Origin: Candidatus Iainarchaeum sp.
GTDB lineage: Archaea; Iainarchaeota; Iainarchaeia; Iainarchaeales; GCA-2688035
Direction of reading: 5' to 3'
DNA: 8,670 nt
Assembly (NCBI GenBank): GCA_026396975.1
Contig: JAPLVT010000082.1
Span: 1 to 8,670 of the forward strand
Part shown: piece after piece, positions 1-5,984 of the stretch
How the letters are laid out: each line of letters begins with the position of its first letter
How positions within the stretch are numbered: the stretch's first letter is position 1
Translations under genes and position numbers: made by a program
Notes under the pieces: model-generated
What the model saw: the letters and a program-made list of their open reading frames with translations, nothing else
Told to the model about the DNA's origin: nothing
Database searches by the model: none

Positions 1-1322
1 TCATCGACGAGTCCGACAAGGTTGTCTGGACCCCTGAGGTTCCGGACAAGCAGGCGTTGAGGGATTTGCTGCATTTCAAGTCTTACCTGATAAAGGACGG
101 TTACAGCGAGGACTTCCAAAAGGATTTCGCGGACTTCTATATTAACGAGGGTTTCTATAATGCGCCGCACTGGTTTGCGGACGACCCGAGCGGGAAGTTT
201 GCGGATTACTTCAACGACAGGGATTATTTGTGGTTCACGCAGCGTTACATTGAAAGCGACCAGTTGCCGAACGCGGGATTGTACGATGTCGTGCTGGACG
301 TGGACTTTGTGGGCGACGACTGGGACTTGTTCGATGTTTACGCGCAGCCTAACGCGAAAGTGAAAGTTGAAATGTACTTGCTTAGGGCGCCAAAGCCTAA
401 CAGCATTTTCTACTACCTGCCTTTCAACGGCAATATTGGCGTTGAAACCAGCAACGGCAGGCAGGGATACGGAATAAACTATGAAAACGCCTCCAGCGAG
501 ATATTGATAAGCACGGGCGGAGACCTTGTCCAGACAGCCACAATAGCGGGCTCGACACCTGTGATGCGCGTGAACACCGATGTTGTGAACGACTTCAAGC
601 AGATTAATGCAACCGCCTCAAACAGGGGATTCCTGCTGAGCATTGAGGACAGCGGCGACCCCACGCAGAAGAACCTGAGTTTTTACCCGAATTTCGCCAC
701 TCCAGTTGTAATGAAGATGCACAGCGTGAAGACAGACAATCCCTTTGCGGCTTTCTTTGAGCTAAGGGAAGCCGGAACACCGCTTGAAACAGGCGGCAAC
801 CTTACGTTCTGGGAGGGAATGGGGCAATGCCTTGACTTTACAGGAGTGCCAGTGTACAGCGCTTTCGACTACAAGCCGGACAGGGAAGCAAAGCAGACCG
901 ACTCTTTGCCAAACTGGCAGTTTGCCTATGCCAATGACTGGGAAAAGGCTGTTTACGCCGGGGACGTTTACCTGAAGACTGTTTTCTACACGCCGGTAGG
1001 CAGGGGCTTTGACATAAGGGCGACAATGCCAAGCAGCCTTGTTTTCATTACGCCGAACAGCGTGGCAGCGCAAAGCGCTGCGCTGAACGGAATAGGCAAC
1101 ATGACCCATAACAGCGCGGCAGCCATGGACAGCATAAGGGGGATGAGCGATGTCCTCGACCTTGTCAAAGAGGGCAAGGCATGCGTTGTAAACAGCGGCA
1201 CAAAAACCGCCTTCTGGTGGAACCCGAAGTCGCTCTATGAAACAGCGGGCACGAACACGAGCGTTAAGGCGCTGGAGCAGTCGCTCAAGGCAGGCCAGAA
1301 CTGCATTGGATACGGGCAATAG
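1..1322 (+). CDS. Secreted or surface protein of unknown family, 3' part of gene
   Basis: The reading frame is open from base 3 to the TAG at 1320-1322, giving 439 residues with no convincing start inside the window, so the gene begins upstream. A TTG at 57 lies in frame but has no ribosome binding site and the frame is coding before it. I do not recognise the family. The visible part has no transmembrane helix. It is rich in Asp, Asn, Gly and aromatic residues, as in beta-rich extracellular proteins, and has six N-x-S/T sequons (NAS, NAT, NLS, NLT, NMT, NTS), which suggests an externally exposed glycoprotein. Only three Cys are visible, two of them in the last 45 residues, where they could pair. 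A signal peptide would lie outside the window. The following genes encode small membrane proteins, which fits an envelope locus, but no function can be assigned. That it is coding is near certain; the surface location is inferred. Confidence 0.85.
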   Translation, partial: IDESDKVVWTPEVPDKQALRDLLHFKSYLIKDGYSEDFQKDFADFYINEGFYNAPHWFADDPSGKFADYFNDRDYLWFTQRYIESDQLPNAGLYDVVLDVDFVGDDWDLFDVYAQPNAKVKVEMYLLRAPKPNSIFYYLPFNGNIGVETSNGRQGYGINYENASSEILISTGGDLVQTATIAGSTPVMRVNTDVVNDFKQINATASNRGFLLSIEDSGDPTQKNLSFYPNFATPVVMKMHSVKTDNPFAAFFELREAGTPLETGGNLTFWEGMGQCLDFTGVPVYSAFDYKPDREAKQTDSLPNWQFAYANDWEKAVYAGDVYLKTVFYTPVGRGFDIRATMPSSLVFITPNSVAAQSAALNGIGNMTHNSAAAMDSIRGMSDVLDLVKEGKACVVNSGTKTAFWWNPKSLYETAGTNTSVKALEQSLKAGQNCIGYGQ

Positions 1323-1340
1323 AAAATGCAATTTTCGCTG

Positions 1341-1346
1341 TTTTTT
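1341..1346 (+). terminator. Oligo-T terminator after the surface protein gene
   Basis: A run of six T lies 19 bases after the TAG. Archaeal RNA polymerase can terminate at T-runs without a strong hairpin. A separate promoter for the next gene follows at about 1379, which supports an end of transcript here. Confidence 0.5.
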
Positions 1347-1377
1347 AGGCGCTTTGGAGCCCGGCTGCTTGGGGAAA

Positions 1378-1417
1378 TTATTTTAAACCAGAAAACCCAC
1401 TTATTACTGGTTTAACC
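1378..1417 (+). promoter_or_regulatory. TATA-type promoter overlapped by a perfect 9-bp inverted repeat
   Basis: The TATTTTAAA at 1379-1387 is a good archaeal TATA box. It lies 31-39 bases before the ATG at 1418, which implies a leaderless or very short-leader mRNA. A perfect inverted repeat, TTAAACCAG (1383-1391) and CTGGTTTAA (1407-1415), begins inside the TATA box and ends two bases before the start codon. It therefore covers the expected start of transcription. The position is right for a repressor operator; a hairpin in the mRNA is less likely if the transcript starts near 1410. Confidence 0.55.
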
Positions 1418-1831
1418 ATGGTTGGCGGCTTGCTATCTGCTGGCATTGCGTTGCTTTCTTTCGGCGAGTTCTTCGGCGACATGATGATAGCGCTGAAGAT
1501 TTTCGTGCTGATGACGATAATCAGCTTTGTGGTAATGCACCTCGGAAAGGGTCCGCTGAGCATCATTCTTATAATAGGCATAAGCTGGTTTGTCCTGTTC
1601 GATTACTGGTATTTCTTCGGCGGGATTTACGTGCTTATGATGTTGCTGATGTTCGGCGTGGCGGGCATTCTGGTTGACTTCTTCTTCGTTTTCCCGGGCT
1701 TCATGGGCGGCGGTGGCCAGACGCAGGAAGCGCAGGTTGGCAGCACGGGCGGAATGCTGAGCAGGATGCACAAGTTCGGGGCGCCGGGAACAGGGCAGGC
1801 AGGCAGGCCGCGGATGCCGCCGCCGATGTGA
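1418..1831 (+). CDS. Small four-helix membrane protein with Gly/Pro/Met-rich tail
   Basis: A 137-residue protein that I cannot assign to a family. It has about four hydrophobic segments, near residues 3-15, 21-41, 46-66 and 69-93. A soluble tail starts with GGGG at 97-100 and runs to the end. The tail is rich in Gly, Gln, Met and Pro and ends in PPPM. Residues 43-50 (GKGPLSII) match a segment found in the next three genes, suggesting common descent. The ATG at 1418 fits a leaderless transcript from the TATA box at 1379-1387. The gene is followed after 10 bases by the next membrane protein gene, so the two probably share a transcript. The location in the membrane is clear from composition; the role is unknown. 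Confidence 0.8.
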   Translation: MVGGLLSAGIALLSFGEFFGDMMIALKIFVLMTIISFVVMHLGKGPLSIILIIGISWFVLFDYWYFFGGIYVLMMLLMFGVAGILVDFFFVFPGFMGGGGQTQEAQVGSTGGMLSRMHKFGAPGTGQAGRPRMPPPM

Positions 1832-1841
1832 GGGATGGAAA

Positions 1842-2207
1842 ATGCTTGGCGGGGATTTTTGCAGGCGGGCTTTTGGGATGAACGAGAGCGGGATGGTCCA
1901 GATATTCGTTATTATTCTGGCTGTGCTGGCGTTAATCATTGTCCTGCCCGCGCTTGTGATGATTACTATTCCAGCGGCAGACATAATCATGCGCATTATC
2001 CTTATTTTTTTGATTTTTACCACTGTAAGGGGGTACATTGGCAACGGCATTCTTTCTATTCTGATAAGCGGGGTGCTGATATACTATTTGGTGATAAAGC
2101 ACCCGTTCGCAAGCGCCATCATCTACGTTGCGATTTTCTTCCTGCTCACGCTGCAGGTTTTCAGTGTGGTCATTTTCGGAATCGGAATGGGCCTGAGGAA
2201 ATTCTGA
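1842..2207 (+). CDS. Small four-helix membrane protein
   Basis: A 121-residue, strongly hydrophobic protein of unknown family. Predicted helices lie near residues 19-43, 46-62, 70-86 and 91-115, and only a few charged residues follow the last one. The segment GNGILSIL at 67-74 aligns with GKGPLSII of the preceding protein and with similar segments downstream. The start is uncertain. The ATG at 1842 is 10 bases past the previous stop. The ATG at 1878 would remove 12 residues that do not look like the rest (DFCRRAFG) and begin just before helix 1. Neither has a strong ribosome binding site. It is probably co-transcribed with the 1418 gene. Confidence 0.75.
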   Translation: MLGGDFCRRAFGMNESGMVQIFVIILAVLALIIVLPALVMITIPAADIIMRIILIFLIFTTVRGYIGNGILSILISGVLIYYLVIKHPFASAIIYVAIFFLLTLQVFSVVIFGIGMGLRKF

Positions 2208-2331
2208 GCCGCAAAGCGGCGCCGAGCGGTTGATTAAAAATCACGCTTAGGCAAGATTGAAATTACGCCGCCGCTATAATTAGGCAATGACGTTCAGGCA
2301 AGCGCTTTTTACAGCGCCTGCGGCGGCGTAA
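2208..2331. repeat. Three successive inverted repeats in an intergenic gap
   Basis: Directly after the stop codon at 2205-2207 comes GCCGC-AAA-GCGGC (2208-2220). Next is a 9-bp hairpin with a two-base bulge: AGCG (2225-2228) and TGATT (2231-2235) pair with AATCA (2239-2243) and CGCT (2244-2247). Then comes a perfect 12-bp inverted repeat, TTACGCCGCCGC (2263-2274) with GCGGCGGCGTAA (2320-2331), enclosing 45 bases that can form a small inner stem. No reading frame of note was seen. The first hairpin could help end the upstream transcript, although no T-run follows. The large one could be a structured RNA or a remnant of a small mobile repeat; I cannot decide. Confidence 0.5.
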
Positions 2332-2333
2332 GG

Positions 2334-2370
2334 TTTAATAATCTCGGGAAACATAATTTCTTTTGAGGTG
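2334..2370 (+). promoter_or_regulatory. Promoter and strong ribosome binding site for the 2378 gene
   Basis: TTTAATAAT at 2334-2342 is a TATA-like box directly after the large inverted repeat. GAGGTG at 2365-2370 is a strong ribosome binding site seven bases before the ATG at 2378. It selects this ATG over an in-frame TTG at 2363, which would lie upstream of the site itself. Confidence 0.55.
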
Positions 2371-2377
2371 CAAAACA

Positions 2378-2620
2378 ATGCTGCCTTTGCTGCAGGATCC
2401 ATTGACAGACAACCTTGTAACTGTCCTTTCCCTCTTTTACCTTATCTGGATTTACAGTTGGGCGAAGAAGCAGCTCGGCAGCGCAAAGCTCGCGATTCTT
2501 TTCGCGGTGATAGTGGTTTACCTCACCTTTTTCCAGTTCAGGTGGCTGGTCTGGATACCGGTCGGCATATTCCTTTTCGCGGTTTTCGGGAAAGGGGTAT
2601 TGGAAAAAATGCCCAAATAA
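2378..2620 (+). CDS. Small three-helix membrane protein
   Basis: An 80-residue membrane protein with no recognised family. Hydrophobic segments lie near residues 13-28, 36-52 and 55-73, separated by a basic loop (AKKQ) and a short aromatic turn (FQFRW). The segment GSAKLAIL at 34-41 lines up with the shared hairpin segment of the neighbours, including the residues before it ([LI]-G). The protein looks like the shared membrane part with one helix fewer and no Gly-rich tail. The start is fixed by the GAGGTG site at 2365-2370. A gap of 69 bases without a clear promoter separates it from the next gene, so co-transcription is likely. Confidence 0.8.
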   Translation: MLPLLQDPLTDNLVTVLSLFYLIWIYSWAKKQLGSAKLAILFAVIVVYLTFFQFRWLVWIPVGIFLFAVFGKGVLEKMPK

Positions 2621-2689
2621 AGGCTTGGGGGTTCAATTGACACTTTAACGGCAAAAAGGAAAAGATGCTGAAACGAATGCAGTGGTTTG

Positions 2690-3016
2690 ATGGACACTTT
2701 TACCCTGATGGTTGCAATACTGCTGATGATGATTGCCGTGCAGTATAACCAGAACTGGCTTATCGCGGCAATAGTGCTGCTCATGGTTGTCACGATGAGA
2801 AGCGCTTCAACGACAGCAGTGCTGATTATTGCGACCGTAGTCTTGTTTGTCGCAAAGCCTTACCTTGAGCAGTACTGGCCTTTCCTGCTTTTCGGGCTGA
2901 TAATATTCGCGACAGTGCTCGGCGGCGGGGGAAAGCAGGAACAGCCGCAGCAGGAGATGTACAGCGCTGACATGTTCGGCGGAATGGGAATGGGCGGCCT
3001 GGGCGGCGGCTACTAG
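2690..3016 (+). CDS. Small four-helix membrane protein with Gly/Gln/Met-rich tail
   Basis: A 108-residue protein of unknown family. Predicted helices lie near residues 3-19, 23-36, 41-56 and 63-78. The soluble tail starts with GGGG at 78-81, continues with Gln/Glu, and ends in a stretch made of Gly, Met and Leu closing with GGGY. The layout mirrors that of the 1418 protein: membrane bundle, then GGGG, then a low-complexity tail. The segment SASTTAVL at 38-45 aligns with the shared hairpin segment, though less closely than the other three. The ATG at 2690 is chosen over the adjacent TTG at 2687; no strong ribosome binding site is present. Confidence 0.8.
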   Translation: MDTFTLMVAILLMMIAVQYNQNWLIAAIVLLMVVTMRSASTTAVLIIATVVLFVAKPYLEQYWPFLLFGLIIFATVLGGGGKQEQPQQEMYSADMFGGMGMGGLGGGY

Positions 3017-3047
3017 CAGCCGGCACCATAAACCCCTAAGAAAGCGA

Positions 3048-3512
3048 TTGAAGAGGAATTGCGCCCAGAAAAATCATTTTGGGCTTGAAAAGCGGTTGGA
3101 ACGCTTTGCACCGAAAAAATATTTTGGGGGCTTGAAAATATTGAACGCTGTTGTTTTTCTCGGGCTGCTCGCGCTTGGCGCGGTTTTCATCCTTGTTGAG
3201 CAGCCGCTGCCCGCGGGGCTTTGCTGGATAGCTGCAATTGCTGTGGCGATAACGAAGGCATGGCACGGCACTGCAAAAGCCGGGAATGAATTGGGCAAAA
3301 CTCTTTCCGCGGGTGTTAGGGAGGAAGCCGAAAAAGCCGAGGGAAGCACTCCTGATGAAAGCGTTTTTGTTGAAGGGATTAGGAACGCGGGCGACATTGT
3401 CGGGCAGCAGGCTTTCTCGCCGGACAGAAAAAGATTTAAGTACAAGGGGCACGGCGCAAGCGCCAGCGCTGCAGGGCGGCTGATGGCTTATTTCAACAAA
3501 CTATTCAAATAA
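3048..3512 (+). CDS. Two-helix membrane protein with charged C-terminal domain
   Basis: Up to 154 residues, family unknown. A basic N-terminus is followed by two hydrophobic segments near residues 32-50 and 54-71. A soluble C-terminal half of about 80 residues has a charged stretch (REEAEKAEG near 91-99) and a basic patch (DRKRFKYKG). This looks like a membrane-anchored cytoplasmic domain. The start is uncertain. TTG at 3048 is the first possible codon after the preceding gene, while TTG at 3096 and 3132 are also in frame. None has a clear ribosome binding site and no ATG is available before the first helix. The stretch before helix 1 contains an imperfect direct repeat (3068-3105 and 3113-3149), so part of it may be untranslated. 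It lies 31 bases after the 2690 gene and is probably the last gene of this block. Confidence 0.65.
   Translation: MKRNCAQKNHFGLEKRLERFAPKKYFGGLKILNAVVFLGLLALGAVFILVEQPLPAGLCWIAAIAVAITKAWHGTAKAGNELGKTLSAGVREEAEKAEGSTPDESVFVEGIRNAGDIVGQQAFSPDRKRFKYKGHGASASAAGRLMAYFNKLFK
3068..3149 (+). repeat. Imperfect tandem duplication at the 5' end of the 3048 gene
   Basis: The segment 3068-3105 and the segment 3113-3149 share most of their bases in the same order, with blocks GAAAAA, ATTTTGGG, CTTGAAAA and GAACGCT. The period is about 45 bases with short gaps. Each copy contains a TTG that could serve as a start. Confidence 0.5.
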
Positions 3513-3615
3513 AAAAAAGGAATTTTATCTTTTTTGCACGGGCTAACTGTTCAAGCACGGAAAAAAAGAAATTATTGCTTTTTTGGCGCCGAACCGGAAT
3601 TAACGCAGCCCGCGA
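3513..3615. terminator. Bidirectional terminator zone between convergent genes
   Basis: For the plus strand, T-runs of six lie at 3530-3535 and 3579-3584, after the stop at 3510-3512. For the minus-strand gene ending at 3616, A-runs at 3561-3567 and 3511-3518 read as T7 and T8. This fits oligo-T termination from both sides. No coding frame of note lies here. Confidence 0.6.
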
Positions 3616-4125
3616 TTAAAGCTTCTCGGCTATTTCCCTGCTTGTCTCAAGAATCTTGTCCATGACGGATTTTGTGGCGTTCACAGAGGCTTTCAGGTCC
3701 CTTACCTGCTGCTCAAGCGAGGCAATACGCACGTTCAGCCCGATAATGCCGTCCTGCAGCTGCTGGGTTCCCGGGCCGGCCGCAAGAGCGCTAAGCCTTT
3801 CTTCTATGGCGCTAACCCTCTCATGGACAGCGTCCACTTTTGCGCCGTGCTCCTCAAGCGCGACATGGGTGGTTGTGTGCAGGGCTTCCTGCATTTCGTG
3901 GGTTTCGTCGATACGCCGCCTTATCGCGTCAGCGGAGTTGTTCCCGAGCGGGGCGCTTTCCCCCGCGCCTGCGGGCCCAGTGCCGCCCTTTGCCTCGGCA
4001 AGGTATTCGCCTATTTCGCCTTTTTTCAGCCCTATGTCCTTTAGGGTCTGCTCGACAACGCTGTCATCTATTCCGCTGTCGTACATTTTCTTTATTGTTT
4101 CGATGACAATTGCCCTGTTTACCAT
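3616..4125 (-). CDS. Coiled-coil protein with small N-terminal helical domain
   Basis: A 169-residue soluble protein, not assigned to a named family. Residues 1-46 look like a compact three-helix domain (IETIKKMYDSGI, VVEQTLKDIGL, GEIGEYLAEAK), similar in shape to small UBA-like domains; that likeness is only a guess. A Gly/Ala/Pro-rich linker covers about 47-64. Two coiled-coil stretches follow. In the first, V97, V100, V104, I107, L111 and L114 are in heptad spacing. In the second, I127, L130, I134, L137, V141, L144 and V148 are. A GPG break at 117-119 separates them. I chose the ATG at 4125 over one at 4200, because the extra 25 residues would be translated from the TATA box itself and are unlike the rest. 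A role as an oligomeric scaffold or adaptor is inferred. A second coiled-coil gene lies past the HerA-like gene on the same strand. Confidence 0.8.
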   Translation of the reverse strand: MVNRAIVIETIKKMYDSGIDDSVVEQTLKDIGLKKGEIGEYLAEAKGGTGPAGAGESAPLGNNSADAIRRRIDETHEMQEALHTTTHVALEEHGAKVDAVHERVSAIEERLSALAAGPGTQQLQDGIIGLNVRIASLEQQVRDLKASVNATKSVMDKILETSREIAEKL

Positions 4126-4174
4126 TCGCAAACACGCCCTTTGTGGGGATTTCCCGCTTTTCGGCTTGTTGAAA

Positions 4175-4188
4175 GTTTTATATTTTAT
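4175..4188 (-). promoter_or_regulatory. TATA-like box for the 4125 coiled-coil gene
   Basis: Read on the minus strand the segment is ATAAAATATAAAAC, a good archaeal TATA box about 50 bases before the ATG at 4125. This implies a leader of roughly 25 bases. The sequence also reads TTTATATTTTAT on the plus strand and could drive transcription to the right as well, through the inverted repeats at 4190-4321. Confidence 0.5.
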
Positions 4189-4189
4189 G

Positions 4190-4321
4190 GCAAACTGCAC
4201 ATATCCTGGAATTTATTGCAGTTTGCTACGTTGAAAAGCCATTGGCTTTTCGACGCATCGCAAAACCCTGTTTTGCAGTGTATGCAAAAGAGTAATTGAC
4301 GCAATTATTTATACTCTTTGC
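4190..4321. repeat. Four back-to-back inverted repeats
   Basis: Repeat 1 is GCAAACTGCA (4190-4199) with TGCAGTTTGC (4217-4226), a perfect 10 bp. Repeat 2 is CGTTGAAAAGCC (4229-4240) with GGCTTTTCGACG (4244-4255), 11 of 12 bp with a 3-base loop. Repeat 3 is GCAAAAC (4260-4266) with GTTTTGC (4270-4276), a perfect 7 bp with a 3-base loop. Repeat 4 is GCAAAAGAGTA (4284-4294) with TACTCTTTGC (4312-4321), with one bulged A and an inner AATTG-ACG-CAATT. The single mismatch in repeat 2 would be a G-U pair in a plus-strand RNA and an A-C mismatch on the other strand, a slight hint for a rightward RNA. This is most of the 257-base gap between divergent genes. It could be a structured non-coding RNA, a 5' leader or an operator array. 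Confidence 0.65.
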
Positions 4322-4327
4322 AATACT

Positions 4328-4376
4328 TATAATATAATTATACTTGTTTAAATAAATTGGCTTGCAACCAAAGGTG
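4328..4376 (+). promoter_or_regulatory. AT-rich promoter and ribosome binding site for the HerA-like gene
   Basis: TTATAATATAATTA at 4328-4341 is a strong TATA-like stretch. AAGGTG at 4371-4376 is a ribosome binding site six bases before the ATG at 4383, which selects that codon over the in-frame TTG at 4362. A second TATA-like stretch, TTTAAATAAA at 4347-4356, could also act, but would start the RNA too close to the binding site. Confidence 0.55.
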
Positions 4377-4382
4377 CATTTG

Positions 4383-5888
4383 ATGCGTTTCGGTTTGAGG
4401 CAGGGGCCGTGGACGGCTATTTTCAGCGGTGTTTTCCAGGGGCATGAGACAGAGCTGTTAAGCAACCAGGACGGTTTTTTGCTGCTGCTGGTTTATGAAA
4501 AGCAGGCGGGGCAGGTTAGCGGAGTTGTGCTGCAGGCATTCGCGGCATTCAGCGCCATGGGCGAGGTAAGCGCTTTTGTCGAAACAATGCAGCGCGAGGC
4601 AATAGCATTTTCAAGGCACGACGGAAGGCAGACGATAAGCTTCATCGCAATTCCCTCAAAGCCCGCGTACAGCGGCCCTGTGGAAGAAGAGGTTGCAGGG
4701 GCAGTGGACGATCTGATTGTGCAATTGCGCCAGGGAATTAGGGTAATAACAGATGTCGCGAGGGCTTACGACCTGGAATTGCTGCCGCTGCAGCAATGCA
4801 GCGGCGAAGTGAAAGCGGCTTTTTTCGCGCAGCCGCTGATAGTGCCGCTGCTTTCAAGGGAAAAGATGGGCGCTGAGACAGCAGCCCCTGTTGCCGCCCA
4901 AGCACAGCCCATGGGAACAGGAAGCGTTATTCTCGGCATCACGCGCGAAGGAAAAGCCGTGACAGAGCCTTTCTCTCTTTTCAGGGAGACAGTTGTAAGC
5001 GGCGGCACCACAGGCGAGAGGGCGCGGCTGCTGCACATCATCGCCGAGGGAAGCCTGCTGTCAAACCTTCCCACAATAATTTTCGACCACGAAAACCGCT
5101 TTTTCGGGCTGAACCAGCCGAACCAGAATCCAAGCGAACTGCACGGCTACGGCGTGCAGGCCGAGTCGATTGGCTTTCCTTTGGCTGTTTTCACGCCGCA
5201 CAAGGAGGTCAAGGCCAGCCTTGGAGCTGTAGACAAGAGGGGAATGCTGCAGCTGCTCGGCTGCGAGCAGGGCGGAATAACCGAGCTGTTCGCGCGCGAG
5301 ATAGCGGAATCAAAGCCGCAGAGCCCTGACGCGCTGGCCGCAGCGCTTGACGCGAGGGTAAGCGGGGATGAAGCGCACCAGTTCGCGCTCATGCGGGCGG
5401 GAAGAGTCGCCAAGGCAATCGGCCTGCTTTACCCAGATTTTTTCGACGGCGACAACAACATGTCCGAGATCGCAAAAAAATGGTTCAAGGCGATTGGCAG
5501 GGCGAGCATAATAAACATAGTTGGATTGTACGGCAGGGAGAAACAACTGCTACTTGACAGCCTCGTGAACGAGCTGCTCGAATTTTTCAGGCCGCAGGGC
5601 GAAACAACCCAGCTGCGGGCAATGATAGTGCTCCCGTGGACGGAAAAAATATTCCCGCCAAAAATGAACATAACGCAGCAGCACCTGCTGGGCGCATTGG
5701 GGGAAATGCGCAAATTCGGCGTCGGCTTCGCGGCAGGGTGCGAAAAGGAAGTACTGCTGAACGAGGGCGTGCTTGCGCTCGCGGGTGCGAAAGCGAACAT
5801 TGTCGGCGGAAACGACGCTTCAGTGCAGCTGCGGGACAAGAGGGCTTACAGGGTGCTGTTAAGGCCCGGCCTGAGCACAATGAAATAG
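4383..5888 (+). CDS. HerA/DUF87-like protein with eroded nucleotide-binding motifs (predicted pseudo-ATPase)
   Basis: A 501-residue protein starting at the ATG selected by AAGGTG at 4371-4376. Residues 1 to about 170 are an unrecognised mixed domain. The rest follows the HerA/VirB4-like ATPase order. It begins with ILGITREGKAV, then a Walker A position at 207-214 reading GGTTGERA where GxTGSGK[ST] is usual. IIFDHEN (232-238) stands at the place of the family's vhDPHGEY strand. IINIVGLYGRE (376-386) resembles the family's strand before the C-terminal part. IVLPWTEKIFP (415-425) stands where IVLDEAHNLFP is expected, so Asp-Glu is replaced by Pro-Trp. GEMRKFGVGFAAGC (440-453) matches GRKFGVGLxxATQ with the sensor TQ changed to GC. 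The Lys and Ser/Thr of Walker A, the Walker B acids and the sensor Gln are all lost, so ATP hydrolysis is unlikely. It may be a structural or regulatory partner of an active HerA-like protein elsewhere. The fold assignment is good but made by eye. Confidence 0.75.
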   Translation: MRFGLRQGPWTAIFSGVFQGHETELLSNQDGFLLLLVYEKQAGQVSGVVLQAFAAFSAMGEVSAFVETMQREAIAFSRHDGRQTISFIAIPSKPAYSGPVEEEVAGAVDDLIVQLRQGIRVITDVARAYDLELLPLQQCSGEVKAAFFAQPLIVPLLSREKMGAETAAPVAAQAQPMGTGSVILGITREGKAVTEPFSLFRETVVSGGTTGERARLLHIIAEGSLLSNLPTIIFDHENRFFGLNQPNQNPSELHGYGVQAESIGFPLAVFTPHKEVKASLGAVDKRGMLQLLGCEQGGITELFAREIAESKPQSPDALAAALDARVSGDEAHQFALMRAGRVAKAIGLLYPDFFDGDNNMSEIAKKWFKAIGRASIINIVGLYGREKQLLLDSLVNELLEFFRPQGETTQLRAMIVLPWTEKIFPPKMNITQQHLLGALGEMRKFGVGFAAGCEKEVLLNEGVLALAGAKANIVGGNDASVQLRDKRAYRVLLRPGLSTMK

Positions 5889-5977
5889 GCAAAAGCGCGT
5901 TACACTTTATCTCAGCATTTGGCAATAAACTGTAAAAAATGTAGCAGGGATTCACAGAAAAACAGCGATAAAACAAC

Positions 5978-5984
5978 AAAAAAA
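5978..5984 (-). terminator. Oligo-T terminator of the 6470 coiled-coil gene
   Basis: Seven A on the plus strand read as T7 on the minus strand, immediately after the TAA at 5985-5987. The 96-base convergent gap (5889-5984) holds no comparable T-run for the rightward HerA-like gene and no other feature I can see. Confidence 0.5.

Noticed and set aside
1433..2050. Minus-strand open frame of 205 codons
   Set aside because: It is antisense to two membrane protein genes that have good starts and helix patterns; its own composition (Arg, His, Pro rich) is that of a shadow.
1835..2233. Plus-strand frame overlapping the 1842 membrane protein gene
   Set aside because: The alternative frame gives a Cys/His/Tyr-rich translation without domain features, while the other frame gives four clean helices.
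2263..2331. tRNA or box C/D RNA in the 12-bp inverted repeat
   Set aside because: The arms are too long for a tRNA acceptor stem, no T-loop sequence GTTCRA with fitting arms was found, and no paired C and D boxes were seen.
4126..4200. 25-residue extension of the coiled-coil protein to an ATG at 4200
   Set aside because: The extension would encode the TATA box stretch and is basic and unlike the domain that starts at 4125.
3656..4234. Plus-strand open frame of 192 codons
   Set aside because: It is antisense to the coiled-coil gene 3616-4125 and rich in Ser, Cys and Phe, as shadows of coiled coils are.
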